Positions 48,901 through 58,709 of a stretch of 64,000 bases of DNA are shown here, piece after piece (position 1 is the first letter of the stretch; the number at the start of each line of letters is the position of its first letter). The notes under the pieces are model-generated. The model saw only the letters and a list, made by a program, of their open reading frames with translations, did no database searches and was not told the DNA's origin. Position numbers and translations under genes: made by a program. The DNA comes from Sternotherus odoratus (Eukaryota > Chordata > Testudines > Kinosternidae), in the NCBI GenBank assembly GCA_032164245.1, contig JAVMKO010000003.1, positions 90,953,890 through 91,017,889 on the forward strand, given 5' to 3'.

Positions 48901-49661
48901 CTTTAAATGAGTGCCTCTAATACAGCATTGTGAGGGACTTGGCAAACTGCTAACAAAATTAAGAACGGAACTTTTAAATCAGCTCCAAGTACTTTGCTAT
49001 TTGTGCTGCTTAGTAAGGGCTGCATGTGTCGGAGATGAATTATTGAGTCACTCGTGAACTGTGAGCCACTATTTGTTCTCAGCTCATCTCAAATCTCATG
49101 GCAAGTGAAGTATAATTCACAATATGTTACTATATTGTTACTCCATATCTTGTGCAATGGCTATATTACAAACCAAAAAAAAAAGTGAAGAGATATTTCC
49201 TTTTTTATTCCAATAAAACTGTGCTATCTTTGGGCTAAGGACATCACATGCAGAATCCGATGTGGTTTCAAGTGCTGGTTTTGCATTCTAATTCCAATAA
49301 TTATTGCATATTTCCCATTCTGGATATCCCATCTTTACTAGCAGCATTGATAGATGGCCAGAACAGGACATCATGGGCTCTGTTATCAAACTTTAAGCAC
49401 TGAGAATTATGTTTAGCATTTCCAACCTCGTGCTATGTGATATTATAACACAATGTCCTTTGTACAAGATCCAGTCATGTCAATTTCCTCTCAGTATTTC
49501 TAATAAATTCTTACGTTTGGAAGCTTCCTGATGGTCATCATCTAGAATTACTCTTTCAAACTCCTCTAAGGCTGAGTCATTTGATTTCACTACTGATAGT
49601 AAAATTGCTTTCAATAGTGCTGTAAAATGCACCTGACTGGGTCTGTACTTCCCATTTTAAT
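45926..49661. other. Intergenic, no gene; L2/MIR-like tail at its start
   Basis: TGTACAGTGCCTAGCACAAT followed by GGGCCTCTAGGG...AATACAGATAATAA (45945-46000) is an L2/MIR-type tail. A C8/G10 homopolymer pair lies at 46817-46844. Otherwise AT-rich unremarkable sequence with no supported exon. Confidence 0.45.
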
Positions 49662-50405
49662 GAATCAGACAGGTAGCTGTGTTAGTCTGGAATAGCAGAA
49701 GTGACAGAGTCCTGTGGCACCTTAAAGACTAACTAAAGTATTGAAGCATAAGCTTTCGTGGGCTAATACCCACTTCGTCGGATGCAAGCAGTGGAAGTGT
49801 TCAGGGGCAGGTATAAATAAGTAGGCAAGAACCAGGTGGGAGATAACAAGGTTAGTCCAATGAGGCTGAACCAGCTTGTTATCTCAAATCAGGGAGGGTG
49901 AGGTATTCCTCTAGCAACTGAACTGGACGTGTGAACACTCAGAGAGGAGAAGCTGCTTTTGTAATTAGCAAGCCATTCAAAATCTTTGTTCAATCCCAGA
50001 TAGATTGTATCAAATTTGCAAATGATTTGCAGCTCTGCAGTTTCTCTTTGCAGTCTGGTCTTGAAGTTTTTTTCCTGCAATATGGTGACTTTTAAATCTG
50101 TAATTGTGCGTCCAGGCAGGTTAAAGTGTTCTAATATCAGGAATGGCAATATACAAAAACCTGTAGGCTGCGAGAGGGGCTACAGGCAGATGTAGTGATG
50201 GTTTGCAAGTCACGGATGAGGGCGTTGGCCTCCAATTAATCCCCAGTGTGCCCAGGATGTAGGGTGACCAGATAGCAAAGGTGAAAAATTGGGATGGGGG
50301 TAGGGGGTAATAGGAGCCTATATAAGAAAAAGCCCCAAATATCAGGACTGTCCCTATAAAATAGGGACATCTGGTCACCCTACCAGGAGGTGGTGCCAGT
50401 CTAGC
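49662..50405 (-). mobile_element. Penelope-like element, 3' portion with GIY-YIG-like coding remnant
   Basis: On the minus strand, coding-like sequence reads HFNLPGRTITDLKVTILQ then NFKTRLQRETAELQIICKFD and GLNKDFEWLANY (about 50130-49945). This has the form of the C-terminal GIY-YIG endonuclease region of Penelope retroelements (HFN.PGH...DL...L). It is followed downstream by CCGACGAAGTGGGTATTAGC, CCACGAAAGCTTATGC and AACTAAAGTA-type sequence (49780-49680) and the end CAGACTAACACAGCTACCTG. This links the window's recurrent AAGCTT fold-back block to Penelope-like elements. The upstream part is interrupted by a MITE at 50262-50380. Confidence 0.6.
50262..50380. mobile_element. TA-flanked palindromic MITE (copy 1)
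   Basis: Inverted ends GGGTGACCAGATAGC and ATCTGGTCACCC, flanked by TA on both sides (50260-50261, 50381-50382), enclose GGAGCCTATATAAGAAAAAG. A second copy is at 62033-62137. TA duplication and short ends suggest a Tc1/mariner-type MITE. This copy sits inside the Penelope-like remnant. Confidence 0.65.
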
Positions 50406-53400
50406 AGTGAGTGATGACCCCTATGAAAGCCTATTTCTACATGACCAATTTCTGCCCATAAACAAATTCATGGAACTGCTCTCCACTAAAACTAATTGCC
50501 AGACTTTATTTTTCAATATGAGCCTAGTTCTGTTGGATTTCAGACAGTGCTTTGGAAGTGTATGTCACTGGGCAGCCATCTTGAAGGAGGACAGCATTGA
50601 ATCCAAAATAATTTGTATTGCTTGAGATCTTAGGCTCTTAGTAATTTCAGAATGTTTCATTATACGGTCTTTTGTGTCCACTTTAATTCCCAAAAGCCTT
50701 CTTGTTAATCATCCCTCTGCCTTTTTGTACTGTCTAGAAGCTGCTCTTAATGCAATTAACTGGGGATGAATTTGCAAAGAGATGTTAATATGCCCATGAA
50801 TCTTATTTTGAGATTTTTCTATTTGTGCAAACATCTCTACCTTTCTTGAGAGGCAAGGTGCGTGAGGTAATATCTTTTATTGGACCAACTTCTGTTAGTG
50901 AGAGAGAGAGAAGCTTTCAAACTTGCACAGAGCTCTTCAAAGACCTGAAGAAGACTGGCCTCTTGAAGTCCCTGTGACTGGTGTGGCACATTCCTGCAAT
51001 ATCCTGGACTAATCTAGGATCTCCTTGTATTAAACATGCAAATACTTATGTGATATCATGGAATTGTATGTTGCTTGTCTAGAAGATGAGACTAACGTAA
51101 ACCTGGGGAAGTGTTATGAGTTTCAAAGAAAACTCATTTTTTTAAAAGCAATGGGCTAAAAAGAATTAACTGTTAGTTGAGTAGGTTTCCTAGGATGTAT
51201 TTGGAATGAGGGGAATGCAAATGCCCACCTCCTGACCTCATCATTTGAAGCTTTGTTCTGGGGAAGGGGAACTTGGTCTACAAATGGCCTATTCCCTGGA
51301 TGAAAAGGCCCAAATGCTATAAAGGAATGACTCTTAAGACTCATGGGAAATTCTTGTTCTGAACAAAAAAAGTTATGAGCTTGTAGCCACAAGAATACCT
51401 ACCAGGGCCCTTGCTGGAGTTGGGCGTGAGCTCAACTACACTTATTAGCGTGTCTGTAAGTTTTTATTTATTTTAATGTGTTTTTCTCTGTAATGCTTTC
51501 ACCTTAGGAATAAAAGTGCTTGCTTAGAAAGAGCTTGTGTGATAACTTATAACTGTGGGTAATTACAGCTGCTCATAGCCTTTGACGAGTAAGCAAAGCA
51601 CAGCCACGGGGTGTGTTTACATGGTTTGCTTGGTGGAGAATAATACAGTGCATGCAGGGAACTGCACAGCCTAGAAAATCCCCAGTTTAGGCGGGAGAGA
51701 TGTGGGTCTCTGCCCTTCCTGTCTACTTTACCTTTATCAGTTTTTACTGCTGACTCCTGCTTCCTGGCAAGTTCAATGCCTACAGCAGTGACTGTGATAT
51801 GAAGAGAGGTGCATGTATACCTTGAGGAATCAAGTATTCTTCATTTTCAGTGCTGGATTTTGCAAGTTGTGCCAGTAGAGGTGCACAATGTCTTCTTGCT
51901 ATGGGGATTGGTCTCTGGGGGTTAGGAATGGGTAAGTAAAGGCAGTGTCTTAGAAGGAATCCTAAGGGCCAGGATAAAGGGGTGGTACCATTTAGCAAAT
52001 TTGAGGTGGGTGGTGGTGGTTTGTGTTTTGGTTTTTTGGTGGGTGTTTTTTTTTTGTGTGGTGTAGATTCAGTGTTTGAGTATAGGCCAGGTTTGCTATG
52101 CCTGACGTAAACCTAAGTTGGAGCATCACTTGAAAATGACAGTTAAGATCATGCTGAAAGGGGGTGGTGTGTATCTTAAATCTATATTTTCTTCTTTCCA
52201 GCGGCTTTCATTTGCATTACCTTAATTCTTCATTTCCTGTTTGAAGTTCAGCTAAGCTCAACATTCTGGAAGGCATGAGGCACCTCTGGGCAACTTTAAC
52301 TCTGCATTCAGTAAGTTTGGGAGCATTTAATTTCCTTGATTTTAATAAAAATATCTCCCCAGCACCATCTTGTATCACTACCTCCAGCTGCTTGGCAATA
52401 ATTACCTAGGCAAATGGCTCTAGAACTAGGTGTATGTTAGTTCCTCCACTGCCCCAACATCATCTCCTAGTCGCCAGTCTCACTACCTGTCCAATACAGC
52501 CTCGGTGCTCCTTCTTTCCCAGGTTGTTTTCAGTCTCTTTGGCTTGATCTGAGGGCACACCAATCTGGAGCTCTAAACTTTTGCCCTTAATTTTTTCAAT
52601 ATTACTTTCCTATTGGGGTAGGGAGTATCTGGTACTAGCTGAGCAAAATTTTGAGTGACTGAGATCAGTTTGGGGAGGAATAGAGTGTGAGCCCCTAGGC
52701 TCAAAAAAAGAGGGGGAGAAATGGGTGAACAGTGGATTTGAGGGGGCTGTATCTGACCAATTCCTCTAACAAATTTGGACCACCAACCGTATCCCAGATG
52801 AGATGCAGCCATTTTTAAGATCAACCAAGTCCCCATGTGGATTTTAGGCCCCTTAGACTAGCTGACCTTCAAGTAGAAGGCAATGCTCCACCTTAGCTAT
52901 AGTAGAGATGGTGCACTGCTGTTCTAGACAACATGGTATTTTTCAGCTCCTTGAACTGGAACAAAAATTAGCAGCAGTTTGGCTGAGATGTCAATGAAAC
53001 TATTTGGTGCTTATCACTCTTTGGCGTGGCTTCTATCAGAGCCCCTTGAAGGGAATCTTGCTGCTTGTAGGCAAACTTCAGTGGCATTACAACAGCTTTT
53101 ATAGAGGGAGTGCTGAAAGCCAATGAACAAAACTGTAAACCCCGTATATGTTGGGAACCACTTCAAAGACGGGGGTGCTGCCACACCTCCACCAGCACCC
53201 CTAGTTCTAGCACCCGTGGGCTTTCAGAACCTCTTTGGTCAAGATGCTTGAGACAATTTCTCTTAAGATTACAAGTCTACCCAGTCACCAGGCGGGCCTG
53301 AAACACCACAAGAACAGGCTTTTTGTGTGCTATTGGCAGTTTTGCTTCTAGTCCCTGTCTGAATGAGAGTGTGCATCTATGAAGTTTACACACATCTAAA

Positions 53401-53417
53401 CTGATCTTTCTGGAATA
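50406..53417. other. Intergenic; possible retroelement pieces, no gene
   Basis: GAGGTAATATCTTTTATTGG followed by ACCAACTTCTGTTAG and AGAGCTCTTCAAAG (50873-50940) is a known reptile/bird interspersed repeat, perhaps another Penelope-type 3' end. The stretch about 51060-51620, with GAATAAAAGTGCTTGCTTAG near 51508 and an AATAAA, may be an LTR of an old retroelement; I cannot define its ends or confirm it. Confidence 0.35.
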
Positions 53418-54281
53418 CAGTGAAACCTCGATATAACGGACTAATTCGGGCGAGGGGGTGTCCGTTAAAACCGAAAGTCCGTTATTTAATAATTTTTTTA
53501 AATTATTAAATAACGGACTTTCGGGTGACAACGGACACCCCCCCGCCCGAATTAGTCCGTTATATCGAGCCGTGAGTCAGCCCACCCCACCCCCTCCCCC
53601 CCGCCCGGCTCCCCGCTGCGGAGAGCTGGGCGGGGGGGTCGACAGCTCCCGCCTGGCTTCCCGCTGCGGGGAGCCGGGCGGGAGCTCTCAAACCCCCCCC
53701 CCCCCCCCGTCCGTCTCCCCGCTGCGAGGAGCCGGGCGGGGGGGGGGTTGACAGCTCCCACTCGGCTTCCCGCTGTGGGGAGCCGAGCGGGAGCTCTCAA
53801 ACCCCCCGCCCGGCTTCCCGCTGCGGGGAGCCGAGCGGAGGCTCTCAAACCCCCCCGCCCGGCTTCCCGCTGCGGGGAGCCGAGCGGAGGCTCTCAAACC
53901 CCCCCGCCCGGCTTCCCGCTGCGGGGAGCCGAGCGGGGGCTCTCAAACGCCCCCCCCCCCCCGCCCGGCTCCCCGCTGCGAGGAGCCGGGCGGGGGGGTT
54001 GACAGCTCCTGCCCGGCTCCCCGCAGAGGGGAGCCGGGCGGGAGCTGTCAGCCCACCCGCCCGGCTCCCCGTTGCGGGGAGCCGGGCGGGGGGGGGGGGG
54101 GGGGGTTGACAGCTCCCGCAGGGGTCCCCGCTGCGGGGAGCCGGGCGGGAGCTGTCAATCCAGCCGGCTCCCTGCGGCGGGAGCCGGCAGCCCCCAATAA
54201 CGGATTTCGGATGCATCGGAAATTTTGTCCGTTGCATCCGAAGTCCGTTAAATCGGGGTCCGTTAAATCGAGGGTTTACTG
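53418..54281. mobile_element. Tigger/pogo-type non-autonomous element with GC-rich minisatellite
   Basis: CAGTGAAACCTCGATATAAC with GGAC (53418-53441) and the complement of GTCCGTTAAATCGAGGGTTT with ACTG (54258-54281) are inverted termini, flanked by TA (53416-53417, 54282-54283), as in pogo/Tigger elements. Behind the left end is a second palindrome (CGAAAGTCCGTTATTTAATA / complement, 53470-53524). The core 53580-54180 is a tandem array of palindromic GC-rich units. No transposase. Confidence 0.75.
53580..54180. repeat. GC-rich palindromic minisatellite
   Basis: About ten units of ~55-60 bp, each a stem such as CCCGGCTTCCCGCTGCGGGG followed by AGCCGAGCGG, separated by GCTCTCAAACCCCCC or its complement GGGGGGTTGACAGCTC. 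Homopolymer runs of C or G up to about 18 occur (e.g. 53694-53708, 54088-54105). Confidence 0.85.
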
Positions 54282-54776
54282 TACCAAATATTTGGCTGGA
54301 ATTTTGGGGCAAAACTTTGGGGTGGTTATTTTATCTAAAGTAAAATACTTTGAACCCTTCAGACATGAAGTAGGGATCCTCTGGCCCTCACTTACTGACC
54401 CAGAGACCTAAGGTCTTGTGCTTCCTTAAATTTATTTCAGTAATCTTCTTTGGAGCAGTGAATCTTTTCTGCTGCAAGTTTTGTGCTACCACAGTGGTAC
54501 CTGGTGGTGAATTGAGTTCATTACACTTGTTAATGTCCCTTTTGACAGAAATCCTATCCGTGCCGTTTATACAAACCAGACTAGTTGACATTTCCAATTT
54601 CTGTATTAATCTTGTATTTCTAATGTTCTTTTCTCATAATACTCCTGCTCTGTATTTATATAACAATGTAAAAATAAAAATCAGAACACGCAAAAAGCAA
54701 AGCATGGACCCTAAAAAAAAAAAAAAAAAACCTATTCCATAATGAATACTAATTATGTGTATTTCCTCTAGTCCAG

Positions 54777-55142
54777 CGGTTCTCAAACTGTGGGTCGTGA
54801 CCCCATTTTAAAGAGGTCATCTGGGTGGTGTTAGACTTCCTGGGGCATGGGCTGAAGTCCAAGCCCGAGGATTAAAGCCCTGAGTTGAGTGGCGGGGCTC
54901 AGGTTACAGGCCTCTTGCCTGGGACTGAAGCCCTTGGGCTCTGGCTTCAGCCCTCCTGCCCGGGGCGGTGGGACTTAGGCAGGGTCAGGCTGGGACTGAA
55001 GCCCTTGGGCTCTGGCTTCAGCCCTCCTGCCCGGGGCGGTGGGACTTGGGCAGGGTCAGGCTTCAATTCCCCCTCCTGGTGTCATGTAGTAATTTTTGTT
55101 GTCAGAAGGGGGTTGCAGTGCAATGAAGTTTGAGAACCCCTG
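54777..55142 (+). mobile_element. hAT (Charlie-like) MITE with internal duplication
   Basis: The inverted ends CAGCGGTTCTCAAACTGTGG (54775 on) and GAAGTTTGAGAACCCCTG (ending about 55142) are hAT-Charlie termini. CTAGTC occurs just outside both ends, suggesting an eroded target duplication. Inside, GGGACTGAAGCCCTTGGGCT and the next ~50 bases occur twice in tandem (about 54922-54988 and 54991-55058). Confidence 0.7.
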
Positions 55143-55620
55143 CTAGTCTCTTCCTAACATGATTTCCTGTTGGGATAACTTAAAGTATCATCAGAATGAG
55201 AAATATTGGGTAGCATTTACAATTTTCCGCCAGCAACTCTGCATATTTTGGCAATAACAAATCATATGTTCTATGTTCCCTTCCCCATTGCAATTTCTCC
55301 AGCACTGCTTGTGTGGCAGTAATTTAATGAACCACAGCTTTGAGTTTCCATCAAGTTTCAGGCTGTGGTAGTATTTCTGGAGCACATTTTTCATTCCATT
55401 CTTCAATTTTGATGACAAAAGATTTTCCTCCTCTTCTGGTAGGTTATTTAGTTAATTTCATTGTCTATGTAAGACTGGTAGTGTTCCTGCCTATTTTTAA
55501 CCCTTTTCTATTAAGAATCCAGGAATCAGGTTTTCTGTCAATTACTCCAGGAGTTGGTTTTCGTTTGGTTGGGGGAGAGGGGGTTGCTTTTTTGTTGGTT
55601 TGTTTTTGTTCCCCTTGTGG
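55143..55620. other. Intergenic, no gene seen
   Basis: AT-rich single-copy-looking sequence. Nothing supported. Confidence 0.4.
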
Positions 55621-56387
55621 CGTGTGTGTGTGTGTGTATGTATGTATATGTATATATATATAAAAAAGTCAAATGGTGGATGCGTGCGTGTATGTATGGG
55701 TGTATGCTTACTCCTTCCACACCGTTTGAGCTAGAGACTTGAAATTTGGTACAGTTAGAGGTCTTGGGGTCCTAATGACCGTAAGAGTCGAAAAATTTTC
55801 AAATCTCACCTCTGACGCCCCCCAGGGGTGAAATTCTTTAAAGGCCAATCACATCAGCTGGGCAGCTGCTGTTCTCTGTGACATAGTTATGATGTCATAA
55901 TACCCCCTCAACAGACATCGCACTCGCTCAGCTCTCTGCCCCTCCCCCCTCCAACGGAACCCCGGAATCCCTCAGCTCTGTGCCCCCTCCCACCTCTGAC
56001 GGAACCCCGGAATGCTCTCTGCCCCCTCCCCACCTCCGACGGACCCGAGTTGGGTTTGATCGGAGGGTAGGTGAGGTGGGGGTGTCGGGTTTGGTCGGAG
56101 GGTGGGTGAGGTGGGGGTGTCGGGTTTGGTCGGAGGGTGGGTGAGGTGGGGGTGTCGGGTTTGGTCGGAGGGTGGGTGAGGTGGGGGTGTCGGGTTTGGT
56201 CGGAGGGTGGGTGAGGTGGGGGTGTCGGGTTTGGTCGGAGGGTGGGTGAGGTGGGGGGTGAAAATGTGAGTCGGGGTTGGTCAAGGGGTAAGTGAGGTGG
56301 GGGTGTCGGGTTTGCTCTCTGCCCCCTCCAACGGACCCCGCACTCGCTCAGCTCTCTGACCCGAGCAACGCCGGGTATTTTCGCTAG
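55621..56387 (+). mobile_element. Non-autonomous Helitron with minisatellite interior
   Basis: The same family as 12667-13494, opposite orientation. It starts in a TA-rich, microsatellite-expanded 5' end (TATATATATATAAAAAAGTC, ending 55670). It shares CTTGAAATTTGGTACAGTTA, TCCTAATGACCGTAAGAGTC and GACATAGTTATGATGTCATA with that copy, and ends with the hairpin CCGAGCAACGCCGGGT, ATTTTCG and CTAG (56384-56387) followed by T. The exact 5' end is blurred by (TG)n/(TA)n expansion (55622-55662). No Rep/helicase. Confidence 0.7.
56046..56310 (+). repeat. 35-bp tandem repeat inside the Helitron
   Basis: About six nearly identical copies of a unit containing GGTGTCGGGTTTGGTCGGAG followed by GGTGGGTGAGGTGGG. 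It corresponds to the C-rich array on the other strand of the 12.7-kb copy. Confidence 0.9.
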
Positions 56388-58571
56388 TATAAATATAAAT
56401 AAAACTGGAAAGAGGCAATAACAAAACCCCTTCCTGCTTCTTACCTTATTCAGTGCAATGAATTGTCCATTCTCAGGAATATTTTCTCATTTTATACTAA
56501 GCTATTTTCCAAAATGTTTAAATGCTTTAGAGCACAAACATTAAGCTCAATACCTAGCGTATCGATGGACTGGTAGTTTGGCTACATTTTGTACAAACAC
56601 AGATAGATACATGTCTAATCTTTTGTTTGTGAATCCTACTTTGCTCAAGGATCTCTTGGCAGTGAGTTCCAGAAATTAGCTATACATCATAGTGTGTGTG
56701 TGTGTGTGAATATATATATATATATATTCTCCTTTCATTAGTTCTAAACCTGTGCATTTTTTTCTTCACTTTATTGGGTATCGTCTTACTCTTGCATGTG
56801 AGATCTTCCATATACCTGCATGGACCCTCCCCTTGAAATTCATTATTTACAGTGTTTGTACTGCTGCCCATCACTGTGGTATCTGAGCACCTTCTGCCTA
56901 AAATTAATAGCAATAGTGAAGTCTCTAGTTAACTTCATGGTGTCTCTGGCACTTCTCCCTTTTTGCTGCTTGGGCTAGGGTTTTGGTTTGAAGAGAATCA
57001 TTCACCTAAGATCAGCTATGATTATAAAATTTCCTATTGGCTGCTGGTGGAAGCTTGAGTTGTTAAAACAGGTGTAAGTGTGCACAGAGAGTGAGGCAAA
57101 TGTAAACTCACGTTTCTGTGGTAGCCAGATCCATGGGACTTTTCATAAAACCTACCTTAGGGAAAGTAGCTTTAAGGAGACTGATAGAAGATATCAGACT
57201 TTGAGTATGCCAGGTCTCTGTCAGGAAAAAGTATCAACCTCAAGAATAGTTCTTATGCAGTTAGAGCTTAGTACAAAAATAAATATTCTGATGAAAGGTA
57301 TAGTTCAGAGAGATGTGTAGTAGCAGGGATTTCTCATTAATGAATCAGATGTTAAATAGAGCTTAAGAGCATAGATGACACAATGGGGTGGGAGAATGAT
57401 GTGTTTGTCTTGATCAGGATGGAACTGTCACTGTGTCCTGAGAAGCGAGTAGTGGACAGCTAATACCTGAGGGGGAGCACTGACAGGCCAGGTTGCTGAA
57501 GAGAGAAGAGAAGGACCAAAATATCAGTGATCTGGGATTGATGAGTGAGAGAAGTGGAAGGACAGGACAGGCCTTGGAGCTGAGAGGAGAATGCATAGTA
57601 GGGGACACCAGAGGAAAAGGTGGCCAAGAGTGTAGTAATGATAGGAAGGTGTGAAGATAGGAGGGTAGGGGAATGAAAGTGCTGTTCATGGGGGGGAAGT
57701 AGCCGGTGGAGGAGGGATAGTGGATGTAACAGCCTGGGAAAAGGTAGAAAGAAGAGAGGTTTTCACAGGGGAGGATTTAGAAATTCGGCTGGCTAAATAA
57801 AGGGCATGGGGAGTGCTTGGATTGGAACCATGGAGAGCAATGAATGGAAGAGGAAAAAGAAATTAGGGAAGCAGGAGAGAAAAATTGTGATGCTGGAGAA
57901 AGACAGGAGGTTGGGGGGGAACGGGAATAGGTGGGGTGGCTGTGATGAGCAAGTCCTAGAATGTCAATGGTCTGCAGAGGGAGACTGTTTATTTTGATCA
58001 GCTGACTGTGTTCAGTGCTTAATTAGTCCTATTGTAGCATTTTAGCTTCCTGCCTGGCAGGACTTATGCTTCTAATTACCCTATTCATGACTCCTCTTTT
58101 TCTGGCCCACATGCTGTATTTTGATTCCATATTACTCTCTCAGAAATCACTTCAAAGAAATTCAGCTGTTTCTTGAGATGGCAATTAAGAGGAGATTTTA
58201 TTTAAAACCTTGTGCAAATGTTGATCCGGATTGCAAAGTCAGCAAATGTATGTTTTGCAAGGGAATTTTCCTTTTGCCTGCAGCAAAAAGAGCAGTTTGT
58301 TCAGTACAGCAATTGTGACATGTAAAGGACACAGCTGATTTATTGTCATAAGTGGATACCCAAGGAATTGTTTTAGTAACATTAGCCACCCAAATGGAGC
58401 TGCTATAATAATGCTCTGCACTTACATAGCACTTTTTATCCAAGAATCTTAGTCAAGCAAGCCTGTACCTGGAGGTAGATGATGTTACACCCATTTTACA
58501 CATGAACAAACCTAGGCACAGAAAGGCCATGACTTACCCAAGGTCACATAGTGAACTGGTAGCAGAGCAAA
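56388..58571. other. Intergenic, no gene; microsatellite and MIR-like piece
   Basis: (GT)n then (TA)n at 56691-56727. Purine-rich stretch about 57420-57720. A MIR-like piece on the minus strand (ACCCATTTTACACATGAACA ... CCAAGGTCACATAGTG, 58489-58571) is interrupted by the MITE at 58572. Confidence 0.5.
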
Positions 58572-58709
58572 GGGCTGGTCTTCACTCGCGCGCGGTGCGG
58601 GATCGATCTTCTGGCGATCGATTTATCACGTCTTGTTAAGATGCAATAAATCGATCGCCCCCGGGCTCCCCCGTCGACTCCGGAACTCCACCCCAGTGAG
58701 GACAAGCCC
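58572..58709. mobile_element. Harbinger-type MITE inserted in a MIR-like SINE
   Basis: The ends GGGCTGGTCTTCACT (58572) and AGTGAGGACAAGCCC (58695-58709) are inverted repeats. The interior has GATCGATCTTCTGGCGATCG, a matching ATCGATCGCC, and GTCGACTCCGGAACTCCA as in the 23.8-kb copy. The MIR-like sequence resumes after it (GAAGGAAACCCAGGAGTT). Confidence 0.75.

Noticed and set aside
49674..49790. Possible tRNA-derived SINE
   Set aside because: The sequence shares the AAGCTT block of the Penelope-like repeats and has no A/B box arrangement that I can support.
53552..54312. Long Pro/Ala/Gly/Arg-rich open frames on both strands
   Set aside because: They are translations of the palindromic GC minisatellite in the Tigger-type MITE.
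55928..56284. 118-codon frame rich in TKPDTPTSP repeats, and the similar frames at 12637-13033
   Set aside because: They are translations of the Helitron tandem arrays; not genes.
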